27,500 nucleotides of DNA from an uncultured Treponema sp. (GCA_937892225.1 CALAUH010000025.1:1-27500), one strand, 5' to 3'; shown: positions 17,445-25,592, counted from the stretch's first letter. Translations and numbers: made by a program. The notes: generated by a model not told the origin, from the sequence alone.

Positions 17445-19478
17445 ATGAGAATTGGACTTGTTTTAAATATTCTTGATGAAGAATATCAAATTTCAGTTTT
17501 TAAAGGCGTAAAACAAAGAGCTCTTGAACTTGGAATTGAATTAATCTGTTTTCAGCAGGAAAATTCGATTTTTAATTCTGAATCAATTTTGCGTAAATTA
17601 ATTGATAAAAATAATTTTGATGTAGATGGAATTATTGTTTTAAGTTCAGTTGTTGCCGATAGTGATCAGATTGCAACTAAAGCTAAAATCAGAAAGTATC
17701 TTGGAAATATTCCGATTGTTTCCCTGGGACAAAATATTGATGGAATACCGTCTTTAGTTGTACAGACAGATGCTTCAATGAAACAGCTTGTTGAACATTT
17801 GATTTTGAAACACAATTACAGAAAATTTTATTATATAAGCGGTTCTCAGACTCATAATGATGCAATTATGAGGGAAACAATTTTTATTAAAACTATAGAA
17901 GCCTATAAACCATGGTATCCAGATCTTGAATATAAAATAAAAAGAGGATGGTTTACTGAACGTGCTGCTGTAGAAGCAATGAATGAATTCGAAGAAGAAG
18001 ATCCGGATTATGTTCCAGATGCAGTTGTATGTGCCAATGATAATATGGCAATTGGTGTATATAAATATTTAAAAACACATAAAAATAAACTGAGTAAGAA
18101 AAAATGTGCAGTTACCGGATTTGATGATATTCCTCAAAGCAGATTTGAAATTCCGCCAATTACTACAATCAGACAGCCTCTGGAAGAAATAGGTACAGAA
18201 GCAGTAAATGTTGTTTATAATTTAATTTTAGGAAATGAAATTCAGGAAAAAAGTTATATAGAATCGGAACTTGTAATACGACAGTCTTGTGGCTGTAAAT
18301 TAGTTCACGGAGAAGAATCTGCAGTTGATTTCGTAGATATGATGCAGGAAAATTATCTTAGAAACGAACGTCTTTTAAAAATGGTCAGTCATATTGGTCA
18401 GGATTTAAACTATGCAGAAACTGTAGACGGATTAAAATATATTATTAATGCAAATATGGAACAGCTTGATGTTTCGAATTTCTGTATTCTTGCATATACT
18501 GATGTTCAAAATTGTATTATAAAACCGATTTACGTTAGAAGAAATAAGAATTATTTTTATGAATTTGCCGGTAATAAAGAGATGTCGTTAGGAGAATTTT
18601 TTCAAAAGTATCGTTCTTATGATGAAAATAAACCTGACATTCTTGTATTAAAACAGCTGAGTCTTGGAAATGAAAATATAGGATGTGTTTTTTATGATAC
18701 TACAGAAGATCAGCTTCCATATTTATGTTCAATTGCTTTAAATATAACTCATACGTTAAACAGAATTAATGCTTATGATGAAAGAAAAAAACGTGCTGAA
18801 TATCTTGAAAAAGAAGTATCTAAACGGACAAAAGAACTTGTAGAAGCAAATAATAAACGTATGGAAGTAGAAGCTGAAGTTCTAAAAATCAGTGAAATTG
18901 AACGTCATCGTTTCAGTACAGATTTGCATGATGATATCTGTCAGCGTCTTGCAGGTATTTCTATGCTTTGTCGAAGTTATTCAAATCAGGAGTCTGCTGT
19001 TGAGAAAAAACAGATGCTTGAACTTGCTGAATTAATCGGAGATACATTACAGAGAACAAGACAGTATGCACATAATTCATATCCTGTTGAATTAGACAGT
19101 CTTGGAATGAACCACAGTTTAAGTAATTTATGCAACTCTTTTGAACAGCAGTCTGGAATTAAGTGCGACTATATATGGAAAATTTCTAAAGAAATTAGTT
19201 TTGATACCATTCAGGGATTAAATATTTTTAGAATTATACAGGAAGCTTTACATAATGTTATGAAACATTCAAAAGCAGATTTTGTTGAAGTTTGTGTAAA
19301 ATCAAAAGAAGATAAAATCATTGTTACAATTAAAGATAACGGATGTGGATTTGTTACGGGGAAAATTAAAAAAGGATTAGGATTAAATTCAATGCAGTAC
19401 AGGGCAAATCAAATTGGTGCAACTTTTCAGATAAAAAGAAACAAACCTAATGGAACATGTATTGAAATTAAACTATAA
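17445..19478 (+). CDS. Cytoplasmic histidine kinase with LacI-type sugar-binding sensor domain
   Basis: 677 residues with no signal peptide or membrane span. Residues 1-~285 are a LacI/GalR-type ligand-binding domain without a DNA-binding helix-turn-helix: 'MRIGLVLNILDEEYQISVFKG', 'DGIIVLSS', 'PDAVVCANDNMAIGVYKYL', 'VTGFDDIPQS', 'TTIRQPLEEIG', then RQSCGC (279-284). Residues ~300-440 may be a GAF-like module, followed by a coiled coil (~443-485). The HisKA_3 box has phospho-acceptor His495 (DLHDDICQRLAGI). The ATPase part has an N box (Glu600, Asn604), G1 DNGCGF (631-636) and GLGL (644-647). It likely senses a cytoplasmic sugar and phosphorylates the divergent NarL-type regulator. The adjacent malQ suggests a maltodextrin or glucan link; the ligand is inferred only. 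Confidence 0.9.
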   Translation: MRIGLVLNILDEEYQISVFKGVKQRALELGIELICFQQENSIFNSESILRKLIDKNNFDVDGIIVLSSVVADSDQIATKAKIRKYLGNIPIVSLGQNIDGIPSLVVQTDASMKQLVEHLILKHNYRKFYYISGSQTHNDAIMRETIFIKTIEAYKPWYPDLEYKIKRGWFTERAAVEAMNEFEEEDPDYVPDAVVCANDNMAIGVYKYLKTHKNKLSKKKCAVTGFDDIPQSRFEIPPITTIRQPLEEIGTEAVNVVYNLILGNEIQEKSYIESELVIRQSCGCKLVHGEESAVDFVDMMQENYLRNERLLKMVSHIGQDLNYAETVDGLKYIINANMEQLDVSNFCILAYTDVQNCIIKPIYVRRNKNYFYEFAGNKEMSLGEFFQKYRSYDENKPDILVLKQLSLGNENIGCVFYDTTEDQLPYLCSIALNITHTLNRINAYDERKKRAEYLEKEVSKRTKELVEANNKRMEVEAEVLKISEIERHRFSTDLHDDICQRLAGISMLCRSYSNQESAVEKKQMLELAELIGDTLQRTRQYAHNSYPVELDSLGMNHSLSNLCNSFEQQSGIKCDYIWKISKEISFDTIQGLNIFRIIQEALHNVMKHSKADFVEVCVKSKEDKIIVTIKDNGCGFVTGKIKKGLGLNSMQYRANQIGATFQIKRNKPNGTCIEIKL

Positions 19479-19487
19479 TGTCAGATT

Positions 19488-20069
19488 ATGAGTATTAAAC
19501 AGAAACTGAAAGACTATTTAGAAATCTATCTTACTTTTGCAAAAATAGGAACTTTTACTATTGGCGGCGGTCTAGCTATGATGCCTATGATGCAGCGTGA
19601 ATTAATTCAAAAACGAAACTGGATTACAGAAGAAGATTTAATAGATTATTATGCCGTTGGTCAAAGCACACCTGGAATTGTTGCCGTAAATGTTTCGACT
19701 TTTGTAGGTTATAAACAGCTTGGAATTTTAGGTGGAATTATTGCAACTTTAGGAATGATTACACCGTCTTTGGTAATAATTACAATTCTTGCAAAAATGA
19801 TTAATTCAATTGATCAGTTTCCGATTGTTCAGAAAGCTTTAAAAGGAATTAATGTTGCAGTTGCGGCTTTGTTAACATCAGTAATTATTAATTTTACAAA
19901 AAAAACTATAAAAAATATTGTGAATGCAATTTTTATGTGCATTGGTTTTATTTTGGTGTTCTTTTTAAAAGTTCCATCTTTTTATATCATCATAGGTGCA
20001 ATTATTCTGGGGATTATTATTTCAGTAATTAATCAGAAGAAAGCAGCAGATAAAATCAAGGAAAATTAA
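19488..20069 (+). CDS. chrA: Chromate transporter family protein, subunit 1
   Basis: 193 residues with about five or six hydrophobic segments. It shows CHR-family marks: 'FAKIGTFTIGGGLAMMPMMQ' near the N-terminus, 'GQSTPGIVAVNVSTFVG', then 'GIIATLGMITPS'. It is half-length, so it works with the neighbouring gene as a two-gene (short) CHR pair in the inner membrane. The family can export chromate, but in most anaerobes the natural substrate is not known. It is 9 bases after the kinase stop. A TATAAT (19474-19479) overlaps that stop codon, and no Shine-Dalgarno is present, so it may be coupled or have its own leaderless start. Confidence 0.88.
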   Translation: MSIKQKLKDYLEIYLTFAKIGTFTIGGGLAMMPMMQRELIQKRNWITEEDLIDYYAVGQSTPGIVAVNVSTFVGYKQLGILGGIIATLGMITPSLVIITILAKMINSIDQFPIVQKALKGINVAVAALLTSVIINFTKKTIKNIVNAIFMCIGFILVFFLKVPSFYIIIGAIILGIIISVINQKKAADKIKEN

Positions 20070-20070
20070 A

Positions 20071-20643
20071 ATGTCATTGTTTCAACTAGCTTATACATTT
20101 TTTTATATAGGATTATTTACGATTGGTGGTGGAGTAGTTGCCCTTACATTGATGCAGCAGACTATAGTTGCGCAGGGACTTATTACAGAAGAACAGTTCT
20201 ATAATATGGTTGCTATATCAGAAAGTACGCCTGGACCATTGGGAACTAATATGGCAACTTATATCGGCTATAATCTTTATGGAATACCTGGAAGTCTTAT
20301 TGCAACACTGGCAGAAGTATTACCATCAGTTATTATCATTTTAATTATTGCGCAGTTTTTAAAGAAATTTAATGAAAATCAGATTGTAAAAGGAACATTA
20401 AAATTTTTAAGACCTGTTACTTCAGGATTAATTCTTGTACCGGCAGTTCAGATTTTTTTGTTTACAATTGTAAATAAGCCTGAATCATGGAATGAACTTC
20501 TAACATTAAGCGGATGGAAAGGTCTTTTTGACTGGGTAAATTTTGCAGCATATTCAGTATTTGCATTTTTGTTATTTAAATTTAAATTACATCCTATTCT
20601 TTTATTAGTTTTAGGTGCAATTTTTGGAATTATTTTCTGTTAA
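20071..20643 (+). CDS. chrA: Chromate transporter family protein, subunit 2
   Basis: 190 residues, the second half-length CHR protein: 'FFYIGLFTIGGGVVALTLMQQ', 'AISESTPGPLGTNMATYIGY', 'GSLIATLAEVLPS', then further hydrophobic segments to the C-terminus. It starts 2 bases after the first subunit, with AAGGAAAA in the end of that gene as ribosome site, so the two are co-translated. Split pairs are thought to form an antiparallel heterodimer in the membrane. True substrate unknown. Confidence 0.88.
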   Translation: MSLFQLAYTFFYIGLFTIGGGVVALTLMQQTIVAQGLITEEQFYNMVAISESTPGPLGTNMATYIGYNLYGIPGSLIATLAEVLPSVIIILIIAQFLKKFNENQIVKGTLKFLRPVTSGLILVPAVQIFLFTIVNKPESWNELLTLSGWKGLFDWVNFAAYSVFAFLLFKFKLHPILLLVLGAIFGIIFC

Positions 20644-20675
20644 ATTTATAACTTTTCACATTCAATATTTTGATT

Positions 20676-20681
20676 TATAAT
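20676..20681 (+). promoter_or_regulatory. -10 box of deoD, apparently leaderless
   Basis: TATAAT (20676-20681) ends 8 bases before the deoD ATG, which lacks a Shine-Dalgarno. The upstream -35 is weak (TTTTCA or TTCACA near 20653-20660). Confidence 0.5.
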
Positions 20682-20688
20682 ATTATCT

Positions 20689-21393
20689 ATGAGTACACAT
20701 ATTAATGCACCAGAAGGTGCAATTGCAGACGCCGTTCTTCTTCCGGGAGATCCGTTGCGTGCAAAGTTTATTGCTGAAAATTTCTTAGAAAATGCTGTAT
20801 GTTACAATGAAGTAAGAGGTATGTACGGCTTTACAGGAACTTATAAAGGTAAAAAAGTTTCTGTACAGGGAACGGGAATGGGACAACCATCTTTGTCTAT
20901 TTATGTTCAGGAATTATTTCAGTTTTATAATGTTCAAAAAGCAATTCGTATTGGTACAGCAGGTTCTGTAAGTAAAGATGTTCCATGTAGAAGTGTAATT
21001 CTGGCAAACGGAGCATGTACAGATTCAAATCTTCAAACCCAGCGTTTTGGATTTAATCATTACGCACCTGTTCCAGATTTTGAACTGTTAGATAAAGCTT
21101 ATCATAAATCAAAAGAACTTGGTATTAATGCTGTTGTAGGTCAATGTTTTTCCGGTGACCGTTTTTATGATCCAAACGATACATGGAAATTCTGGAAAGA
21201 TTATGGTGTTGTAGGAATTGAAATGGAAGCAGCAGAATTGTATACTTTGGCTGCAGAGTTTAAAAGAAAAGCACTTGCAATCTTAACTGTAAGTAATAAT
21301 TTTGTTACAGGGCAGGAAACAACTGCAGAAGAAAGACAGCTTACTTTTAAAGATATGATGAAATTAGCTTTAGAAACAATAATAAATGATTAA
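20689..21393 (+). CDS. deoD: Purine nucleoside phosphorylase (DeoD type)
   Basis: 234 residues, matching hexameric DeoD in length and motif order: 'HINAPEGAIADAVLLPGDPLRAKFIAE', 'EVRGMYGFTGTYKG', 'GTGMGQPSLSIY', 'RIGTAGSV', 'GIEMEAAELY', 'ERQLTFKDM'. It splits purine (deoxy)nucleosides with phosphate in the cytoplasm for salvage. One oddity: the segment that reads VSDH in E. coli, with catalytic Asp204, reads VSNN here, so the aspartate is Asn203. Arg216, the partner arginine by alignment, is kept. The base preference may therefore differ. Apparently leaderless, and followed after 27 bases by the nucleotidyltransferase. Confidence 0.93.
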   Translation: MSTHINAPEGAIADAVLLPGDPLRAKFIAENFLENAVCYNEVRGMYGFTGTYKGKKVSVQGTGMGQPSLSIYVQELFQFYNVQKAIRIGTAGSVSKDVPCRSVILANGACTDSNLQTQRFGFNHYAPVPDFELLDKAYHKSKELGINAVVGQCFSGDRFYDPNDTWKFWKDYGVVGIEMEAAELYTLAAEFKRKALAILTVSNNFVTGQETTAEERQLTFKDMMKLALETIIND

Positions 21394-21420
21394 TAATCAT
21401 TTAAATATAAGAGGTAAAAA

Positions 21421-22335
21421 ATGAAACCAACATTATTAGTTTTGGCAGCAGGTATGGGAAGCCGTTATGGTGGAGTTAAACAAATCGACGGAGTAGGTTT
21501 ACATGATGAATGTTTACTCGATTTTGCAACTTATGATGCAATGAAAAGTGGATTTGGTAAAGTTGTATTTATTATCCGTAAAGATATAGAACAGGCATTC
21601 CGCGAAAGATTGTTTGATAGAATTGCCCGTAATTGTGATGCAGAATATGTTTTCCAGAATCACGATTCTTTATTAACACCACAGCAGATTAAAGACAGTG
21701 CTGAACGTACAAAACCATGGGGAACTACACATGCAGTTTTATGTGCAGAACAGGCAATTAAAACTCCATTTGCTGTAATCAATTCTGATGATTATTATGG
21801 TCGTCAGGCATTTGAAGTTTTAGGAAAATATCTTTCTTCTGTAGAAAATGATTCAACTGAACATGCAATGGTTGGATATGTTCTTGGAAATACAATGAGC
21901 CGTTCTGGTTCTGTAAGCCGCGGTGTTTGTACAGTAAAAGATAATAAACTAGATACAATCGTTGAAAACTTAAAGATTTATTATGATGAAAAAGACCAGA
22001 TTATAAGTGAAATGCCAGACGGTGAAAAGAAATTGTTCACAGGTAAAGAATGGGTTAGTATGAATCTTTTTGGTTTTACTCCAAAAGCATTCGAAGAATT
22101 CCATGTTTACTGGGATAACTTTATTAAAAATAATTCAACAGCACCAAAAGCAGAGGCTCTTCTTCCAGTATCTGCAGGTGAAATTATTTCTAAAGGTAAA
22201 GGATGCATTAATTTCTTTTCTTCTACAGAAACTTGGTTTGGTATGACATATCCAGAAGACCGTCAGATTGTAAAAGACGAAATTGCAAACAAGATTAAAT
22301 CTGGCTATTATCCAGAACAGCTTTGGACTAAATAA
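21421..22335 (+). CDS. Sugar nucleotidyltransferase (NDP-sugar pyrophosphorylase-like)
   Basis: 304 residues. The N-terminus has the nucleotide-binding signature LAAGMGSRYGGVKQ, followed by 'PWGTTHAVLCAEQAI' and a metal-binding 'INSDDYYG'. These mark the nucleotidyl_transferase fold, which joins NTP and a sugar 1-phosphate. The exact sugar and nucleotide cannot be told. The next gene, manA, starts inside its stop codon (TAATG), so a mannose or GDP-mannose role is possible, though a UDP- or ADP-glucose role is not excluded. AGAGG supplies a ribosome site. The gene is complete. Confidence 0.85.
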   Translation: MKPTLLVLAAGMGSRYGGVKQIDGVGLHDECLLDFATYDAMKSGFGKVVFIIRKDIEQAFRERLFDRIARNCDAEYVFQNHDSLLTPQQIKDSAERTKPWGTTHAVLCAEQAIKTPFAVINSDDYYGRQAFEVLGKYLSSVENDSTEHAMVGYVLGNTMSRSGSVSRGVCTVKDNKLDTIVENLKIYYDEKDQIISEMPDGEKKLFTGKEWVSMNLFGFTPKAFEEFHVYWDNFIKNNSTAPKAEALLPVSAGEIISKGKGCINFFSSTETWFGMTYPEDRQIVKDEIANKIKSGYYPEQLWTK

Positions 22336-23147
22336 TGCTTAAACTCAATCCAATACAATCAGATAAAATCTGGGGATACGAACGCTGGATTGCATCAACT
22401 CATGAAAATGGCTGCCAGAATGATTTTAAACAATCTTGTGGCGGCAGTTTTCCTTTGTTAGTAAAAGTAATTCAGACAAAAGATATTTTATCTGTTCAAG
22501 TACATCCAAATGACGAACAGGCAAAAGAACTTGAAGATAAAAATCAGAGTGGTAAAACAGAGTGCTGGTATGTATTGGATTGTGAAGATGATGCACAGAT
22601 AGTTTACGGCTTAAAGGAAAATACCTCTAAAGATGATATAGAAAAAGCTGTAAAAGAAAATAGACTTGAATCATATTTAAATTATGTAAAAGTTTATAAA
22701 GGTGATTTTATTTTTATTCCTTCAACAATGGTTCATGCAATTGGAAAAGGAATAAGAATTCTTGAAATCCAACAGTCATGTGATTTAACATATAGATTTT
22801 ATGATTGGGGCAGGGGACGAGAAGTTCATTTAGAAAAAGCTCTTAAAGTTATAAATCTTAATAAACCTGAAAAAATAAGTGCATTTACTGGAAAATTTGA
22901 GTGTGAATATTTTTCTCTGGAACAGATAAATGTACGGGGCGGATGGAGTATGTATTGTTCAGGAGATAATCCATCTAAAGATACCCAGTTGATTTATGTT
23001 TTATCTGAAGAAAATGCAGTTATAAGAACATCTGAAGAAAAGTTTGGAAAAAAAATTCTTCCAGAAGAAATCTATGCTGTTTTTCCAAAAGAAAAAATTA
23101 CAGTAGAAGGCAAAGCATCTATTATCCGTATTCGCGTAAATAATTAA
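22335..23147 (+). CDS. manA: Mannose-6-phosphate isomerase, type I
   Basis: 270 residues, slightly short for the family (~310). Metal ligands are visible: Gln55 and His57 in QVHPND, Glu76 in KTECWY and His134 in MVHAIGKG. TYRFYDWGR (152-160) holds the catalytic arginine region. It interconverts fructose 6-phosphate and mannose 6-phosphate with zinc in the cytoplasm. It overlaps the preceding nucleotidyltransferase by one base (TAATG), so the two are translationally coupled and probably act in one activated-sugar pathway. Confidence 0.93.
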   Translation: MLKLNPIQSDKIWGYERWIASTHENGCQNDFKQSCGGSFPLLVKVIQTKDILSVQVHPNDEQAKELEDKNQSGKTECWYVLDCEDDAQIVYGLKENTSKDDIEKAVKENRLESYLNYVKVYKGDFIFIPSTMVHAIGKGIRILEIQQSCDLTYRFYDWGRGREVHLEKALKVINLNKPEKISAFTGKFECEYFSLEQINVRGGWSMYCSGDNPSKDTQLIYVLSEENAVIRTSEEKFGKKILPEEIYAVFPKEKITVEGKASIIRIRVNN

Positions 23148-23159
23148 TTTTTTTAAATA

Positions 23160-23188
23160 TTGACCATCATATAAATAATTAGTATTGT
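23160..23188 (+). promoter_or_regulatory. Promoter of the unknown membrane protein, apparently leaderless
   Basis: TTGACC (23160-23165) and TATTGT (23183-23188) have an exact 17-base spacer. The -10 ends 7 bases before the ATG at 23195, and there is no Shine-Dalgarno. Confidence 0.6.
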
Positions 23189-23194
23189 ATTTTT

Positions 23195-23836
23195 ATGTTA
23201 TTATTTTTAATTTTATTAATGCCTTGTGCACTTGCATTTTTTTTCTTGGCAACTAAAGAAAAGAAATTTATTCCTGTAGTTTGTATTGGTATACTGTCTG
23301 CAATGCTTTATGCAATAATCAGATTGTTCTTCTTTTATCCACATAGAATTATTCACGATTCTATAACTGCAAATTTTATTTATTATTTTGCAAGACTTGT
23401 TTTAATTCCTAATTTAGTTGTTTATGGTTTATATGTGCTTCTTACAAAAGATCGTGCAGAGTTTAAAATTAAATCGTATTTACCATTAATGTTATCGTTT
23501 TATGCAGTTTTAATACCTTATAATGTAATTGCTTTTACACAGTCTTATGTTTTTTCAGGATATGATATCTTTTTAAAACCAATTCTTTATTTATCAATGC
23601 TTATAGAAGTATATTTATGTCTTGTAAAATTTTACAATATTAAAACTAATAATGAATCTGGGTCAAAGAATATGCTTATTCTTATAATGATAGTTTATTT
23701 AATTTTCCCTGCATTAGTAGATACATTATATGCAGTAAATAAACTCTTCCCGATTTGTGTAATTTTAAGTATTCCTTATGTTTTATTACCAGCATTAACA
23801 TCAGTAAAAATTTATAAAGAATCAAAAGGTTTTTAA
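23195..23836 (+). CDS. Multi-pass inner-membrane protein of unknown function
   Basis: 213 residues, mostly hydrophobic. About seven membrane segments can be drawn, near residues 2-20, 26-48, 60-83, 96-115, 127-146, 159-180 and 184-203. A short polar loop (NNESGSKN) lies between the fifth and sixth. No motif is recognised. It is 25 bases ahead of a small lipoprotein gene that has its own ribosome site, so the two are probably co-transcribed and share the terminator after 24272. Confidence 0.75.
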   Translation: MLLFLILLMPCALAFFFLATKEKKFIPVVCIGILSAMLYAIIRLFFFYPHRIIHDSITANFIYYFARLVLIPNLVVYGLYVLLTKDRAEFKIKSYLPLMLSFYAVLIPYNVIAFTQSYVFSGYDIFLKPILYLSMLIEVYLCLVKFYNIKTNNESGSKNMLILIMIVYLIFPALVDTLYAVNKLFPICVILSIPYVLLPALTSVKIYKESKGF

Positions 23837-23861
23837 TTGATATAAAATAGGAGATTATCAA

Positions 23862-24272
23862 ATGAAAAGAATGATGAAAATTTTATCTTTAGTTACAATG
23901 ATTGTAACTACTGTAATTATTACAAGCTGTAAACCAGAACCGGCTGTTGAACCACAAAAACATTATAATGTTGAATATGTATTGGGTATAACAGCAGAAG
24001 AATATACAGTTTATAATAATTGTGAAAATGCAAGAGAGATGCTTGTTGTTTTTTATAATTGGTGTAATGAAAAAGAATCACATCAAAAATATGAAAATAT
24101 AAATGAAAAGAAATTGTATGAAATATTAACAGGTAATTATATTTCTGAAAAAAAATCTAATGAATTAATTAATGATCTTAAAAATAAAGGATTAACAACC
24201 CTTTATGATGCTCCATATACAAAAGATGACATTCAATATTACGATGTTTATTTGTTAAGTGTTGCAAAATAA
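23862..24272 (+). CDS. Small lipoprotein of unknown function
   Basis: 136 residues. A lipoprotein signal peptide ends in lipobox ITSC with lipidated Cys 23, followed by KPEPAVEP, a likely flexible tether. The mature domain (~110 residues) is charged with mixed helix and strand character and has no motif I know. AGGAG lies before the ATG. It ends in front of a strong terminator, completing a two-gene unit with the membrane protein. It is probably anchored to a membrane. Confidence 0.8.
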   Translation: MKRMMKILSLVTMIVTTVIITSCKPEPAVEPQKHYNVEYVLGITAEEYTVYNNCENAREMLVVFYNWCNEKESHQKYENINEKKLYEILTGNYISEKKSNELINDLKNKGLTTLYDAPYTKDDIQYYDVYLLSVAK

Positions 24273-24298
24273 GAATATTAAATAGTTTATTATAATTA

Positions 24299-24340
24299 AA
24301 AGGACTTAATTCTAGATAAAAGAATAAAGTCCTTTTTTTT
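24299..24340 (+). terminator. Intrinsic terminator after the small lipoprotein
   Basis: AAAGGACTTAATTCT (24299-24313) pairs with AGAATAAAGTCCTTT (24321-24335), 15 bp with one mismatch and a 7-base loop, followed by more Ts to 24340. Confidence 0.85.
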
Positions 24341-24366
24341 ATTTTAAATCAAATAATGTTTAAAAT

Positions 24367-24402
24367 AAAAAAAGTGTATTCCAAATGGAATACACTTTTT
24401 TT
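24367..24402. terminator. Bidirectional terminator between the lipoprotein gene and fba
   Basis: A perfect 16-bp stem (24367-24382 with 24387-24402) has a 4-base loop AAAT and T/A runs at both ends. It serves fba on the minus strand and backs up the plus-strand terminator just before it. Confidence 0.85.
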
Positions 24403-24432
24403 ATACAAGTTTATTATTTATAAAAACCAGTA

Positions 24433-24526
24433 CAATTAGTTGTCTAAGATGACCAGGTCGCAAGCTAAATCTTGCTTACCTAGTTTTGCTTCGCAAAACT
24501 AGCAATTAGTCGTCCAAGTGTCCAGC
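24433..24526. repeat. Duplicated fba 3' end around a 46-bp palindromic insert
   Basis: Copy 1 (24433-24456, CAATTAGTTGTCTAAGATGA...) and copy 2 (24503-24526, CAATTAGTCGTCCAAGTGT...) match at all but about three substitutions and one indel. Copy 2 contains the fba stop codon. Between them (24457-24502) are two hairpins: GCAAG/CTTGC (24460-24475) and a 10-bp stem CTAGTTTTGC/GCAAAACTAG (24480-24502) with a 3-base loop. The form recalls REP-like palindromic elements. Confidence 0.6.
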
Positions 24527-25513
24527 TGAACCAAGAACGTTGATGTTTTTGTGTGAATACATCTTCTTGAGTTCATCACGAGCTGGTGTAAGGTACTGAC
24601 GTGGGTCAAAGTCACCTGGGTTTTCTGCCAAGTGTTTGCGAACTGCAGCAGTCATAGCTAAACGACCATCTGAGTCGATGTTAATCTTACATACAGCAGA
24701 TTTAGCAGCTTTACGGAGCTGTTCTTCTGGAATACCAACTGAGTCAGGAATTTTTCCGCCGAATTCTTCAATCTGGCGAACATACTGCATTGGAACTGAA
24801 GAAGATCCGTGGAGTACGATAGGGAATCCTGGGATTTTCTTTTCAATTTCTTCGAGTACGTGGAATGCCAATGGAGGTGGGTTCAAAACACCGTCAGCAT
24901 CGCGTGTACACTGTTCTGGAGTGAACTTACAGCGACCATGTGATGTACCAATAGAGATTGCGAGAGAGTCACAACCTGTTTTCTTTACGAAGTCTTCAAC
25001 TTCTTCTGGTTTAGTATATTTTGATTCTTCAGCAGCTACTTCGTCTTCTACACCACCAAGTACACCAAGTTCAGCTTCTACTGTAACATCATGTGCGTGA
25101 GCGTAATCAACTACTTTTTTTGTAAGAGCTACGTTTTCATCATAAGGAAGAGCAGAACCATCAATCATAACTGATGAGAAACCGTTGTCGATACAGTCTT
25201 TTGCTACTTCAAAAGATGGACCGTGATCAAGGTGAAGAACGATCTGTGGATTTGGACATCCGAGTTCTTTTGCATATTCTACAGCACCACGAGCCATATT
25301 ACGTAAAATAGCAGCATTTGCATATGCACGAGCACCTTTAGAAACCTGTAAAATTACTGGTGATTTTGTTTCAACTGCAGCCATAATAATTGCCTGCATC
25401 TGTTCCATATTATTGAAGTTGTATGCTGGAATTGCATATCCACCTTTAATTGCCTTTGCAAACATTTCTTTTGTGTTTACAAGACCGAGTTCTTTATAAC
25501 TAACATTAGCCAT
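24506..25513 (-). CDS. fba: Fructose-bisphosphate aldolase, class II
   Basis: 335 residues with class II motifs in order: 'AIPAYNFNNMEQMQAI', 'LHLDHGPS' (Asp96, zinc ligand His97), 'AELGVLGGVED' (148-157), 'GTSHGRCKF' (zinc ligand His192), 'VLHGSSS' (zinc ligand His235), 'KINIDSDGRLA'. It cleaves fructose 1,6-bisphosphate to triose phosphates in glycolysis, in the cytoplasm. AAGGA is its ribosome site. Codon use is less AT-rich than its neighbours, as expected for a highly expressed gene. It is divergent from flaA; treponemes often have fba beside flaA. Its 3' end shows a repeat with a palindromic insert. Confidence 0.97.
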   Translation of the reverse strand: MANVSYKELGLVNTKEMFAKAIKGGYAIPAYNFNNMEQMQAIIMAAVETKSPVILQVSKGARAYANAAILRNMARGAVEYAKELGCPNPQIVLHLDHGPSFEVAKDCIDNGFSSVMIDGSALPYDENVALTKKVVDYAHAHDVTVEAELGVLGGVEDEVAAEESKYTKPEEVEDFVKKTGCDSLAISIGTSHGRCKFTPEQCTRDADGVLNPPPLAFHVLEEIEKKIPGFPIVLHGSSSVPMQYVRQIEEFGGKIPDSVGIPEEQLRKAAKSAVCKINIDSDGRLAMTAAVRKHLAENPGDFDPRQYLTPARDELKKMYSHKNINVLGSAGHLDD

Positions 25514-25563
25514 TAAAACATCCTTTTTGACGCTTTTTATTACGCCTAAATAATTTTGTTAAT

Positions 25564-25592
25564 AATATAGAATATTTATTATTTTTATTCAA
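25564..25592 (-). promoter_or_regulatory. Promoter of fba
   Basis: On the minus strand, TTGAAT (25592-25587) and TATATT (25569-25564) are 17 bases apart, giving a leader of about 45 bases with AAGGA before the ATG. Confidence 0.55.

Noticed and set aside
24636..25100. 154-codon open frame on plus inside fba
   Set aside because: Antisense to conserved class II aldolase motifs; it results from the codon pattern of a highly expressed gene.
25514..25545. Repeated GCGT pair in the fba leader as a possible regulator site
   Set aside because: Only four bases are repeated in direct orientation; too short to support.
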